This document shows, piece after piece, positions 1-10,500 of a stretch of 64,000 nt of DNA (the stretch's first letter is position 1; every line of letters begins with the position of its first letter). Source of the stretch: Pieris napi. Lineage: Eukaryota; Arthropoda; Insecta; Lepidoptera; Pieridae. The translations under genes were made by a program, and so were the position numbers. The stretch covers positions 8,363,001-8,427,000 of the forward strand of contig NC_062251.1 of assembly GCF_905475465.1 (NCBI RefSeq). Direction: 5' to 3'. Under the pieces are notes generated by a model. That model had not been told where the DNA came from. It searched no databases and saw nothing but the letters and a program-made list of their open reading frames with translations.

Positions 1-13
1 TTATTTTATTTAT

Positions 14-291
14 TGGAACGAAGTTCCTTGTGAAAGGAGGCTAGACGGAAAAAATTCTTACGAAAAGCTGTCACGACACTTTTTTGCTATTTGCTATTGT
101 AATACACCGGTTCTCGTCCGATCACCGAAGTTAAGCAACGTCGGGCGAGGTCAGTACTTGGATGGGTGACCGCCTGGGAACACCTCGTGATGTTGGCTTT
201 TTTTTCGTCGTAAGATTGGTGTCGAGAAAATCTATCATACTGTTATGATACCAATTAACATATAAATTAATCGAAAGGAATTTCGTTCCTT
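14..291 (+). mobile_element. Non-autonomous TIR element carrying a 5S rRNA pseudogene, copy 1
   Basis: The ends are inverted copies of one another: GGAACGAAGTTCCTT near position 16 and, near 290, the reverse complement of GGAACGAAATTCCTT. Each terminal motif is itself a palindrome (GGAAC...GTTCC). Between them lie a unique 85-bp arm, most of a 5S rRNA gene, a T-run and a second arm. The same order with the same flanks recurs at 27212-27493, so the 5S is part of the repeat unit and not a chance neighbour. No protein is encoded. It could instead be a retroposed 5S gene with flanks; the inverted ends argue for a cut-and-paste MITE. Confidence 0.65.
101..197 (+). pseudogene. 5S rRNA pseudogene lacking its 5' end
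   Basis: The sequence from AATACACCGGTTCTCG to GTGATGTTGGC matches animal 5S rRNA from about nucleotide 22 to the 3' end. The A-box region (AAGTTAAGCAACGTCGGGC) and C-box region (GATGGGTGACCGCCTGGGAA) of the internal pol III promoter look intact, and a T-run terminator follows directly. The first ~21 nt, which pair with the 3' GTTGGC to make helix I, are replaced by unrelated sequence. It may still be transcribed by pol III but cannot fold as normal 5S. Confidence 0.85.
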
Positions 292-675
292 CATTCACTA
301 TCCATACAGTACTAAACCACTACGATTATGTCGAGAAAAAGTAATAAAATAAAATATAATATTATTGTTTGCAATTTAAATACATACATAAAATACACAA
401 TATCGCTACTGTGATTCTGCGAACATATAAAGATGTCGATAGTTTCGGAGACAGCATTCAGTAAGTGCAACGTCTTTGTTAACGAAGATCTGTGCAACAC
501 ACTGGTTCTGGTACATATTATCCCTTGGGTACAAAAACCCCGAGTTCTTGGAAAACACTTGGGTTCACCAACCCCATATAAATTTGAAAACTCAAAACTA
601 TAACAAAGGGTTAGTAAGCATACATATTTTAAGTATTGTTCATCTTAAGGAAATATTTAACGTTTTGTCTTAAGT

Positions 676-835
676 GCTGCCATGAGATCGAAGGTTCGAT
701 CCCCGGCTGTGCCACGGACTTTATATTTTGTGGGCACTTCTAATACTCGCTGGTACAGTGAAGGAAAACATCGTAAGGAAACCGGCCCTACACCTAAAAG
801 CGAAGGCTGATCACTTGCCTATTAACAAGCTGGTA
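676..835 (+). mobile_element. tRNA-derived SINE, family B, 5'-truncated fragment
   Basis: A B-box (GGTTCGATCCCCGGCTGTG) is followed by the family tail: the segment with GTGAAGGAAAACATCGT, then the GGCTGATCACTTGCCTATT end. Fuller copies are at 25392-25674, 42682-42900, 52312-52592, 60540-60822 and 63848-64000. The A-box half is missing here. Confidence 0.75.
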
Positions 836-880
836 CAGAAACCCTAAATGGTGACGCCACTGTTTAATAATGTTTAATAA

Positions 881-1103
881 GGGAGCGTGCAAGTATTACG
901 TAACGGATTTTGCGAGGGGGGGGTCCTGTTGTGAAACGTTACGATGCGGGGCGGGGATTAAATTACGAGTTATTTTTAATTTTTTTTTCGACTTACACCA
1001 CTTGTACACTTTACTTGGGTACTGAAAAACGTTACGGCGAGTTACACGGGGGGGTCAATAACCTCCAAAAATTGCGTTACGTAATACCTACTTGAACGCT
1101 CCC
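881..1103. mobile_element. Harbinger-type MITE with poly-C/poly-G tracts, complete copy
   Basis: The terminal inverted repeats begin GGGAGCG(T)GCAAGTATTACG and end in the reverse complement CTTGAACGCTCCC. The element is flanked by a TAA duplication at 878-880 and 1104-1106. The interior has G-runs of 7-8 and no coding capacity. Related, less complete copies lie at 17166-17395 and 18193-18440, and an end fragment near 36130-36170. A 3-bp TAA target duplication is typical of PIF/Harbinger. Confidence 0.75.
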
Positions 1104-1496
1104 TAATACAGTAAACCCTTACAACGCGATTTCCGTCCGATTAATTTTTGCGGTATGTCCGTATAACGCGGAAATATCTCTACTTATATTTCTGTAGTGT
1201 GAAATTTATAATGATTTGTCAAGTCTATAATTAATTTTGCATACCTTTGCACTTTTTACTGTAATAAATTTTCGGAATAAGGTAAAATAAAATTTTGAAT
1301 TGCTTTTTTGTGTAGAAAGATCATCGTAACGTTTTTGTAATATCGTTTATTTGAGTAATGTAGGAAAGTTGATTTTTATTTGGTTCTTATGTAGTTATAT
1401 TTTCATCGTTAATCTTTTTAGTTTAAAGAATTGTTTTTTTCCATGTATTCATTGTTGTTTATTTATAGTAGTTATTTGTTAGTATTTATTAGTTTA

Positions 1497-2048
1497 CTAG
1501 CGACCCGCCCCGGCTTCGCACGGATGCAATGCTGCCGCGGCCTCCGACGCGCTGCGCAATTTTGAAATTTGTAATATCTTCGAAAATATTCATTTAAATC
1601 ATATGCTGTAAAGGGCCATATAGATCTATATTAAATCAACAATGTATTTAAGGTATTTAATTGGATAAGGGTTAATGCTGTGTTGGTTAAAATCGCTTCG
1701 AAAATTAACCATTATTTGTCGTAAAATGTAAATTACAAAAAAAATTTATTGTGGGATATCCATAAGAGGTAGACATATACCATCGAGGAGATTTCTGTAG
1801 ACCTTTTCAATGTGTATAATACTTAGTACATTATTTTGATAAATCTCGTAGGGTTCGCAATAACAGTATTTCTCCATCCATATAATATAATGAATGTTAT
1901 TATACATATAAACCTTCCTTCCTTCCTCTCCAATCACTCTATCTATTAAAAAAAACTGCATCAAAATCCGTTGCGTAGTTTTAAAGATTTAAGCATACAT
2001 AGGGACAGAGAAAGCAACTTTGTTTTGTACTATGTAGTTTATTATAGA
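1497..2048 (-). mobile_element. Non-autonomous Helitron
   Basis: Read on the minus strand it starts TCTATAATAAACTACATAG after an A and ends CTAG before a T, the Helitron A|T insertion pattern. The 3' region reads as the reverse complement of the CTAGCGACCCGCCCCGGCTTC segment common in insect Helitron ends. No Rep/helicase is encoded. A related internal piece is at about 45740-45890. Confidence 0.7.
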
Positions 2049-2420
2049 TTTGTTTATTTTAGTTATGTTTTCTACTCTTACATTTTTAATCCGTGAAGCA
2101 AACGACAATTCTTTTTATATCCTATATTTGTGTATTGTTTCCTTATAGAATAAATAAACTGTAGTATAGCATTAGTCATAAGATAGTGGAAATGTTAGAT
2201 TCATATTAAGTTTTGAAAAATCTTAATTATGAAACATTGTGAAGGAAGGATGTTGAGTGCTTTATTCAACCTAAAAGGGTTTTCGTCGTAAATTGTAGGT
2301 GTCGCTACACATTTATTTCGTTCTTGTCTGTGAAAAGTTGTCATCACAACAGATTTCCCTATGTGGAGCCGTCTCACCTATATATTACTACTTTAAAAAA
2401 TAAAGATTATACTATTACAG

Positions 2421-5400
2421 ACGCTGCCGGTCAAAGTCCGGCCGGTTTAAACGATGTCGTTGTGGAGATCGCCGATATTCAATACGACCAAGGAGTCGTT
2501 GTCGACGAAGATCGCGATCTCGTCGGCGCAGATCATGTTCTCGCCGGAGCCGGGGACGGTAAGAGATATAGCGGGTACAAATGGTGTAACTATTATTTAA
2601 ATGATTTTATTATTTGGAAATAGGATCCAAGTTCAAGACTTTAATTTATACAAAGGTGAATTTATCTAATATATAAAATTCTCGTGTCGCGGTGTTTGTG
2701 GTTAAACTCCTCCGAAACGGTTTACCCGATTCTCATGAAATTTTGTGTGCATATTGGGTAGGTCTGAGAATCGGACAATATCTATTTTTCATCCCCCTAA
2801 ATGTTATGGGTAATCCACCCCTAAATTTTTTTTTCAATTTTAGATAATAATAATAATAATAAACCCTTTATTTGCCATTATAGTGGTACAAAATAAAATA
2901 AAAACAACAACAAGAAAAGTCCGCACAATCAGCCATACAATAACAGGCATGCAAATGTCATAATAAGAAGTCATTTATGAGTAATTGTTAAACTTATGTT
3001 CTAAATACTCGGTCACGCTGTAAAAGCACCTTGACTTTAAAAAAAGCATAAAAAAATACATACAACCCCTAATTTTCACCCCTCTACGATCAACACCTAT
3101 TTTTTATTATAAATGATATACATGGCAAATCGACGTTTGCCGGATCAGCTAGTTATATGTATAACCATTGGTCTTAGCGGATTTCCGTATCCGTTTCGCG
3201 ACAATTTTTAGGCAAGTGAGTGATCAGCCTGTGACATACGCAGTTGATATTTGAGCGTTAAATGCGCACTTTGTCCATTGATGCTCAGCCGGGGCATGAT
3301 GAGAGATGAACGTCACAGGTTGTCACTAGGCTAACACTGCTCTTTTTGAAGTGAAACTTCTTTATCGGGGTTGGAAAAAAATTTAGTGTAACATTTTTGC
3401 GTTACGCGTCACATTTTTCCGTTACGCGCCATCTTATGAAGTGAAACTTCTTTATCGACGTATGGGAGAAATTTAGTAGCAGGTAACGCGCCATGTTGCT
3501 TTTTGAAGTCAAACTTCTTTATCGGCATTGGAAAAAAATTTACACACATTTGTCACATTTTTCGGTTACGCGCCATCTTTTTCTTGTCCCTACCACAGTT
3601 GATCCGAAGAGATTCGAAGCCATTAGTAACAAAAATATATAATAACGATAACAATGATAGTAATACTAATAATTCTATTACAATTAATGAAATTCTGTAA
3701 TAATCTTAGTACTACATAGTAGTACAGTAATAAGTTAAAATGAAATAATTGTATTTGTATTCATGTCTATGATAATAAAAGCCTTTTGTTAAACCTATCT
3801 AATTTAACTTTAACTTAACTAAAATTTAACTTTATTTAACACACATTTTTATTTATTTTTATGTATATTCTCTGTGTTACTAGATATGTTGTAGTTATAA
3901 TAAATACGCCCGTATCACCTCGACGTCCGCTGTTCCACAACTCAGCGTTTTTAAGGCCGTTTTTGCCGCGCACCACCACTATGTGGAACCATCTGTTCAT
4001 TGAATTCAATTCGACTTGGTTCTTTAGGAAAAGAGCGTACCAATTCTTAAAACGGCAACACACTCGCGGGCCGTCTGGCATTGAGACTCCATACGGCATC
4101 ACTTAACATCAGATGAGCGTCCTGCCTAATTGCCTGTTTTATAAAAAAAAACGTGTATGTACTTGTGTACACGCGTTAGAAGTTATATACTTCGTCGCGT
4201 AAAAAATTTCTTCGAGCACTTTAGAGGGAAGTTTCCTTCGTCGAATTGCATTTTTCTTGTCCATTTAAATGGTCACTTCCAATCGAAACGATATAATATG
4301 TACTTATCATGATATTTTACAATAAACACTGTTTTTTATCACATTGGAACGTGTTTTCTCGTATAGAAATCATTATTTTGGGTTAAATAAACACGACTCT
4401 GAAAAACACTACGCCATGACAGACAATGCAACTTGTCGATAAAACAGAGCAAGCGCCAACTAGCGGCCCAGACTGTTTTACCGACGTTTGAACAGATCGT
4501 AAAAATTTCATTCTCATAATTTTTTCCTAACGCGCCAAAAGAAGTATAACTTCAAAAATTTAGTTAAATATGTAATGATCGCGGTAGGTAGCTCACCACA
4601 TACCTAGTAGTGTTATGAGGAAGGTTAATTTGTATAATCTTAATATATATAAATTACGTGTCACGTTGTTTATCCGCGATGGACTCCTTTACTACCGAAC
4701 CGATATAAATCAAATTTGCACACCGTGTGTAGTTTGATCCAACTTAAAAGATAGGAAAGCTTAAATCTTAATTTATACCCGCAATATTATTTTATTGCAA
4801 AATATTTGTTTATTATTTGATAGTCACAGATGGCGCTGTGTTGAAAGTACCAACGTTTCACCTAAGTTACAATTTAATGGCATAACCACCAAAAAAGCAT
4901 GATGGTCCCCATAACTGGTGTTCCTCCTTCCGTTTCCCTTGAATAGTTTACTACTGCAATGTAATATAACAAAAACCTTAGCCACAGCAACGCTTGGCCG
5001 AGTCTGCTAGTTAAGTAATATATAGTATTTTGATTTGCTATTTTAAAAGAGCCGAGAGTTTTTTACGCCGGCTTTTTCTCTCGGCCTACACCCTCTGTGT
5101 TTTTTGCCGATGAGTAGGGATGCCTACAAATTCAAATTTCATGACGTGGAATAAGTGATACATGTATCTTATGTTCCATAATAATAAAAAAAATTATTGA
5201 AGTGAAACTTTATCGGGGTTGGAAAACAATTTAGTGTAACATTTTTTCGTTACGCGTCACATTTTTCCGTTACGCGCCATGTTGCTTTTTGAAGTCAAAC
5301 TTCTTTATCGGCGTTGGAATGAAAGTTCTTTATCGACGTATGGGAGAAATTTTGTAGCAAATCGTCACGTTTTTCGGTTACGCGCCATCTTTTTCTTGTC

Positions 5401-5885
5401 CCTACCACGGTTGATCCGAAGCCATTAATAACAAAAATATACATATAATAACGATAACAATGATAGTAATAATTCTATTACAATTAATGAAATTCTGTAA
5501 TAATCTTAGTAGTAATAAGGTAAAATGAAATAATTGTATTTGTATTCATGTCTATGATAATAAAAGCCTTTTGTTAAACTTTATTTAACCAATTTCTGTA
5601 AAGTTGCATAATATAGTAGATCATTTTTTGAAAAATAAGGTCATAAAGAAGTTTCACTTCTTACGTGTGTACACCTAGTACACGCACACATTTTTTATTT
5701 TTTATTTAATAAAATACCTATTTACGATACATCCTCCGTAGTCGAGAGTATTGTATTTCGTATTTTTCAAAATAATTTTATTAATTCCCAGGTACAACTG
5801 GAGATGCCGATCTCGCTCGGGGAGGTTTAAGAGATGCAAACGCTGCGATCGAAGATACCGTCTAAGGAAGAGGTCGTCATCTTAA
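2421..5885 (+). CDS. Protamine-like Arg/Cys-rich protein, last two coding exons (gene start not found)
   Basis: Exon A is 2421-2558 (acceptor TTACAG, donor CG|GTAAGA, phase 2). Exon B is 5792-5885 coding (acceptor TTCCCAG, stop TAA 5883-5885) and continues as UTR to a GTAAGA donor after 5894. In this frame exon A encodes 46 residues with about 22 Arg and 5 Cys in RS and RRRR runs. Exon B encodes 30 residues including CRSRSGRFKRCKRCDRRY. Exon A opens with the parallel segment CRSKSGRFKRCRCGDRRY, so the two exons carry duplicated modules. The composition fits a sperm nuclear basic protein that compacts DNA through Arg and disulphides; that role is inferred. A longer open frame over exon A (about 2324-2623) is acidic, matches no family I know, and is probably a shadow. 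Earlier exons lie left of the window or were not recognised. Confidence 0.7.
2664..3152 (+). mobile_element. Non-autonomous Helitron of the 'TCTAATATATAAAATTCTC' family, interrupted
   Basis: It starts TCTAATATATAAAATTCTCG, runs through the shared segment with CCTCCGAAACGG and ends with CAGCTAG before T. A retroposon tail (2845-3055) interrupts it. Sister copies are 14775-15110 and 46752-47152, with fragments at 24968-25190 and 26610-26770. This resembles the lepidopteran Lep1 Helitron type. It lies in the intron between protamine-like exons A and B. Confidence 0.75.
2845..3055 (-). mobile_element. Retroposon 3' end with (TTA)n tail, inserted in the Helitron
   Basis: An ATAATAATA run followed by an AT-rich segment absent from other copies of the surrounding Helitron marks a reverse-oriented, 5'-truncated non-LTR insertion. 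No coding part remains, so the family is unknown. Confidence 0.5.
3200..3345 (-). mobile_element. SINE family B fragment
   Basis: GGCAAGTGAGTGATCAGCCT, CACTTTGTCCATTGATG and CTAGGCTAACACTGCTC are diverged family B segments in reverse orientation. Confidence 0.6.
3332..3790 (+). repeat. Interspersed repeat with GAAGTGAAACTTC palindromes (family G)
   Basis: Repeated blocks of GAAGTGAAACTTCTTTATCG and GTTACGCGTCACATTTTTCC are followed by an AT-rich part ending in AATAAAAGCC. The same order recurs at 5196-5700 and 47488-47895, and inverted at 29245-29560. Some copies end in a GTGTGTACAC...GTACACGC-type palindrome. It is non-coding and of unassigned class. Confidence 0.6.
3885..4150 (+). mobile_element. 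3' end of a non-LTR retrotransposon (family N)
   Basis: The segment from CACCTCGACGTCCG through ACCACCACTATGTGGAACC to CACTTAACATCAGATGAG and an A-run recurs at 43545-43775 (+), 44857-45150 (-), 62255-62345 and 10185-10310. It is a 5'-truncated 3' UTR, with open frames on both strands that are not conserved. Confidence 0.6.
4638..5010 (+). mobile_element. Non-autonomous Helitron, second family
   Basis: It starts TCTTAATATATATAAATTAC after A and ends GGCCGAGTCTGCTAG before T. Its 3' third is shared with 32131-32684 but the 5' ends differ, as expected for chimeric Helitrons. Confidence 0.7.
5040..5190 (+). mobile_element. Non-LTR retrotransposon 3' end (family P)
   Basis: The segment with GAGAGTTTTTTACGCCGGC, CTCTCGGCCTACACCCTC and ATGTTCCATAATAATAAAA recurs in reverse at 41872-42115 and 61745-62050. 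At 41872-42425 it is joined to an ORF2 C-terminal tail, which identifies it as a non-LTR 3' UTR. Confidence 0.65.
5196..5700 (+). repeat. Family G interspersed repeat
   Basis: It shares GGGTTGGAAAACAATTTAGTG, GTTACGCGCCATGTTGC and the TACACCTAGTACACGCACAC end with the copy at 47488-47895. It ends just upstream of protamine-like exon B. Confidence 0.6.
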
Positions 5886-6739
5886 ATTCTCGTGGTAAGA
5901 GTTTTAAGCTCAATTATCTTATCTCGTATATTTGAATTGCGATACGAATAATAAATATAACCAAATATTTAAATTAAAGTATGACATCACGTTTCATTGC
6001 ACTGAGTTCTGTGTACAAATTATTTATCTTTGGTTGGCCGGCAAATTCTATAGTCTATGCCATTTTCGAGTTTTTTTGAAGTTATACTTCTACGCGTTAT
6101 GAAAAATTGATGAGAGTGAGATTTTACGATGCGCGCGCATCGTGACACAAAATTAACAGAATGAAGTTAGTGGCGCGTGTTGGCACGCACGCCGCCTCTG
6201 TTCACTGTATATTTATATTTATAATATTTATCCACATGCTTTGAGTTTCTACATTTAAAACACGTGTTTTCATTATACAAGTGCGAATTTTATATGTGCG
6301 TCTGAATTATAATCAGAAGTGATTTAAATTGAATATTTAAATCAATACTAATTAATATTAGAAAATAATAATAAATATAAAATTAATAAATATTTATTTA
6401 TTTAATTTTTCAAATTTTAACTGAACTTTATTGACTATAATGACTCCTTTTCCAGTCTTTGATTATTTAATTTTAAATAATTATTTGCATGCAATCAAAA
6501 ACTATTTTTAATAATGCCAAAGATGTATAACTTCTTACGCGCGTACGTAAGTAGGTAAACGCACCCTTTTGAAGTGAAACTTCTTTATCGGGGTTGGAAA
6601 AAAATTTAGTGTTACATTTTTCCGTTACGCGCCATGTTGCTTTTTTTTAATAATCTGGCTAGCGTCGTTTTTTAATTGAGTAATATTCTGTTTGGTTTAT
6701 TTGAATGTATTAATTAATTAACGTTTTTTAATATTTCAG

Positions 6740-7050
6740 GTTGGAGTTAATTGGGACTAGATTAAAGAAGTTCTGAGTGGTTGGTGGTCTTATTAGAAAT
6801 GTCTCAAAGCTTCTTTAGTCCAATTCACACGTGATCCGTCTTCACATTTGATGAATCAAAATCAAACGTTCAATGAAAGATGAAACGAAAAAAAATCAAA
6901 GGAAGCGTTTCATCTTTCAGGAGTCTTAAAGGAGACGTTTTGTATTACAATGGTAATAGAATTTTTGTGTAGTAAATTGTTATCAGTATTATCGTTCAGA
7001 AATGTTGAATTTATTTTGATAAAATATATTTTTTATTTTATACTAATTTG
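6740..7050 (+). other. Possible 3' UTR exon of the protamine-like gene
   Basis: A good acceptor (AATATTTCAG) precedes 6740, and the coding exon ending 5885 has a donor after 5894 on the same strand. The sequence has no open frame and no resemblance to the repeats around it. The end point is a guess; no clear AATAAA was found. Confidence 0.3.
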
Positions 7051-7261
7051 TATTATTTACAACTAGCCGTTTATACAACTTAATATGTTTTTACTTTAAA
7101 GAAACTGAGACGTTCGTTGCTGCGTTGTTTTTCGTTGAATTTAAAATAGGAATAAGAAACATTCAGTCATAATGAACTAATAGAAATAATTAATGTCGTT
7201 CTTGAGTTGATTAAAATTATTCCAAGGGCTAAAATACAAAATATAATATAATACAAAATTT

Positions 7262-7515
7262 GACGGCTCATTGGTCTAGTGGTTAGTACCCCTGACTGCG
7301 GATCCATGGGTTCCGGGTTCGATCCCCGGCTGAGACAAACATCGATGTGATGAGCATTTGGTGTTGTGCTTAGGTCTTGGGTGTTTAAAATATGTATTTA
7401 TATGTCTATCTATCTATAACATGTATGTATATCCGTTGCCTAGTACCCATAACACAAGCTTCACCAGCTTAGCATGGGACTAGGTCAATTGGTGTGAATT
7501 GTCCAATAAAAAAAA
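7262..7515 (+). mobile_element. tRNA-derived SINE, family A, full copy
   Basis: The tRNA-like head has an A-box (TGGTCTAGTGGTTAGTACC) and a B-box (GGGTTCGATCCCCGGCTGAG). The body has GTGTTTAAAATATGTATTTA, and the tail AGCATGGGACTAGGTCAATT ends in an A-run. Other copies: 20450-20697 (-), 29877-30120 (-), 57284-57527 (-), 63520-63757 (+). Their near identity points to recent activity. Confidence 0.9.
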
Positions 7516-7587
7516 AACTATAATTCTCATTTTTGATATATCAGTTCAAAATAAAACCTCGTACTGTAATGTTTATTTTTTTTAATA

Positions 7588-8397
7588 TTAGTTCCAAATA
7601 AACGCACAGAGCTTAAATTTCTTAATAAACACTGACGAAAATATAGTTTTCCCAGTATTATTTCCAGCCGCACCCAAACTTACGATCAAAGGCATCAAAT
7701 GTTCTGCTTCTCCCAAAGGATGACATTCGTACCCTTGTGGTGTCTTATCCCAATCAAAAATAGCTTCCGGGTTCAACACACCCAAGCATACAGCATTAAG
7801 GAATTTGTCAAACTCCTCATTAACAACAACTTCATCGTTGTACAGCTGTACTGCCTTTTTAAATTCTTTCATATTGTGGTATGACATGCCCGAGCCAATA
7901 ATAGCAATACCTTCCTTCCTAAATTCGTATAACACTTTTCCAACGTTGTAATGATCACGGGCATTTTGATTTTTTAAAATTGACACTTGAACAATGGGTA
8001 TATCGGCTTTTGGGTTAATTAGCATCATTGGTATAAACACTCCATGGTCCCAGCCTCTTTTCTCATCTAAGCTCGATGGTATATTCGCGTTTTCGAATGC
8101 TCTGTGCAGTCTTCCCGCCAAAATGGGGTCACCGACCGCTGGGTATTTGAACTCATAGCTCTCTGGCGGGAAATTGGAATAATCGTAAATTAAATCGTTG
8201 TTCTTCCCGGAAGATATCGTAACAATGTCCTCTTCACGGTGAGCTGTTACTAATATTATTGCCTTTATACGTTTAAAATCCACAAATGAAGATATATTAC
8301 GTAATGAATCTGCGATTTCTATGTTATGTTTCTCACCTAATACAGGCAAAGGCCCTCCGCCATGGTTTATAAACAAAGATGGCGCGTATTTTTCCAT
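7588..8397 (-). CDS. Extradiol aromatic ring-opening dioxygenase (4,5-DOPA dioxygenase/LigB-like), paralogue 1
   Basis: An intronless 269-residue protein starting MEKYAPSLFINHGGG. It matches the class III extradiol dioxygenase family that includes bacterial YgiD/DODA, which opens the ring of L-DOPA or similar catechols with a non-haem metal. Likely metal or catalytic His residues are H12 (NHGGG), H53 (VTAH), H174 (GSGMSYHN) and H226 or H233; H118 lies in GWDHGVF. Length equals the family norm and no signal peptide is seen, so it is probably cytosolic. AATAAA lies about 11 nt past the stop on the coding strand. A second intronless paralogue is 2.1 kb upstream. One oddity is VTAHREE where the paralogue and the bacterial enzymes have an AHW motif. 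The natural substrate in insects is not evident. Confidence 0.9.
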   Translation of the reverse strand: MEKYAPSLFINHGGGPLPVLGEKHNIEIADSLRNISSFVDFKRIKAIILVTAHREEDIVTISSGKNNDLIYDYSNFPPESYEFKYPAVGDPILAGRLHRAFENANIPSSLDEKRGWDHGVFIPMMLINPKADIPIVQVSILKNQNARDHYNVGKVLYEFRKEGIAIIGSGMSYHNMKEFKKAVQLYNDEVVVNEEFDKFLNAVCLGVLNPEAIFDWDKTPQGYECHPLGEAEHLMPLIVSLGAAGNNTGKTIFSSVFIKKFKLCAFIWN

Positions 8398-8399
8398 TA

Positions 8400-10500
8400 A
8401 ACAGGCAAAATTTACGAAGCGTTTAACTGCTTAACTTACAAAAATAGAACTGCTAGTAATTAATATGCTCCATGAATTAAATACATTATGATAAGTGATA
8501 ACAATGCTTATATACCTACTTGTTAAATAATTGGTACGCACGATTAGTAATAATATTTTATTAGGATTTTTGTTCTTATTTGTCATTTAATACATGTAGC
8601 GGATCTCTTTTATTTACACGAGTATAACAATTTAAAACCCTGTACTGGTTTAAACGTATTTGATCGGCACAATTTCGAATGGCTTTCAGCAAGAAGACGA
8701 ACCATCGATTTAAATTTTGAATTTAAAAAAACATTATTTAACGCGTTTGAATAATGAAATTTAAGTATTTTTGTATAGAATTAAAAAATACTTAAAGTTT
8801 GAAGCGGGTTCGATTCTCGGCACAATTAAATATTAATTTAGCTGTATTCTGGTATTAGACCATTATTTTGTTTACAAGATGTCAGAAGCTATATCCAAAT
8901 AACAAATATTTACCTGCATAATTCACCAATGTTTCGGGTTTTATCTAACTATGACACTAATTATGAGGATATTGATATTTTCCACCTCACCAAAGATGTG
9001 AGTAAATATTTGAAGAGGCGGGAAGACTCTATATTTGTTTAGGTAGTGATATGAAATATTTAGTATTATTTGTTGTTATAATATTAAATTTCAGTTTTCT
9101 TTATATGGTTTTGTCTATTGATGTGCTTATTTGTTTTATTTTTCGTATATAATATTGTTTATCTATGTAATCTGTTTTGGCTTTCTGTACTGTCTAAGTG
9201 TTTTTAATAAAATAAATAAAATACATAATTAGAATTCTTTATCAAAAACTGTTGCTTAGCTTGAAATAGTGCAAGATATCAATCAAATCAAACAAAGCAG
9301 TTAATATTGAGTTTTTATTTAATTTATCGAGTTTAAGCACATTGACGCAACGTTAAAAATAACGTGCGTGTATGATCACCATGTACCCACTCCAAACGTT
9401 TCCATATTATGTTAAATCTGCAAAGCACTTTAAGGCTGAATTTAGTCTCACGCTCACCGTCAGCGCTCATAGATCAGCGCGTAGTTCGTCAGCGCTGACT
9501 GTCAGCGTGGTTCGTTTTAGTATCGTAGTGACCGCCTCACTGGACGAAGACAAAAATGCGGAGTGTATTAGTTATTGCTTCTTTGTACTACCTATCTTAA
9601 AAAAATAAAAACCGGCGACGACGAAGACTCCATGTTCATCCATTGATTGAGCAGAGAGCCGTTGCAGGAGACTCTCCTAAAATATTTTCGAACTATGTGT
9701 CGACAATGTCCTCACAGGCTTTGTTTCTTGTTGTTGGCAGAGATGTTAAATAAGTTTTTAGCAAAACTTCTCAATAATTGAATCTTGAACTTTTCCCTAA
9801 ATTAAATAATTCTTCTTATCAGTGGCGCCATCACACTATAGCCAGCGTTTTCGGAATATTTATTTTTGTATGAATATTGCTGCTCTATTACTTTGTCTGT
9901 GGTGTTATTAAGATCCGGGGCCTTAGTCAAAATGCCTTAACAGTATTGTATGTAGAAAAGCAAAAACTAAATTTGTATGAAAACTTTTCGACACAAACTG
10001 TCATTTCCATACACATTTAGTTTTCGACTTTCTACATACACTACTGTTAAGGCATCTTGGCCTTCATAAACTGTAACTTTCTTTGATTTCGAAAGCATTG
10101 GAAAGGACTCTACCAGACTTAAAGAATTATTGTAACAGATGAAATTTGGTGATATGCGGCTTAGTGTTTGAAGGCTACTAAGGTTTTTTTATTGAACGGG
10201 GTTAGACAGGAGGCTCACCTGATGGTAAGTGATACCGCTGCCCATGGACACTCTCAATGCCAGAGGGCTCGCGATTGCGTTGCCGAGCTTTTAAGAAGAT
10301 GCAACCTACTCTTTGAAAAAGCTGTGTATTCATGGTAAATTAAAACCATACATTAATAATAAAATAATAGTTTATTAAAGATGTTTATTTCATAAAATAT
10401 TGCAAATAGAAGAATAGCCTACTAATTTTATGTTACCATATTTGGACCCTCAATATCAAGCGTTAATACAATGTTAAGTATGTGAAGAAAATGAAAATAT
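8400..10500. other. Region between the dioxygenase genes: degraded repeats only
   Basis: 8930-9230 matches 29600-29760 (GTTTCGGGTTTTA, ATTTTCCACC, GCGGGAAGACT) and looks like a retroposon tail ending in AATAAAATAAATAAA. 9928-10059 is a small palindromic MITE. 10185-10310 is a reverse-oriented family N 3' end. No coding exon was recognised. Confidence 0.5.
9928..10059. mobile_element. Small palindromic MITE
   Basis: The arm with ATGCCTTAACAGTATTGTAT near 9930 is the inverse of the end at about 10015-10059, with few mismatches. The whole segment can fold as one hairpin of about 130 nt. Confidence 0.6.

Noticed and set aside
101..197. Functional 5S rRNA gene
   Set aside because: The 5' ~21 nt that form helix I are missing in both copies.
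328..341. ATGTCGAGAAAAA before GTAATA as a first exon of the protamine-like gene
   Set aside because: It would leave phase 1, but exon A needs phase 2; the donor is weak and nothing else supports it.
2324..2623. Acidic 99-residue open frame on the plus strand and a GC3-rich frame on the minus strand over protamine-like exon A
   Set aside because: Neither matches a known family, and the minus strand lacks splice signals. The Arg/Cys frame joins exon B with the right phase and a shared motif, so the others are shadows.
7262..7335. Genuine tRNA gene
   Set aside because: The A- and B-boxes belong to a SINE head present five times with the same non-tRNA body and A-rich tail; no cloverleaf acceptor stem closes.
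9372..9608. 78-residue open frame rich in Ser
   Set aside because: Palindromic AGCGCTGA/TCAGCGCT motifs suggest a repeat element; there is no homology or splice context.
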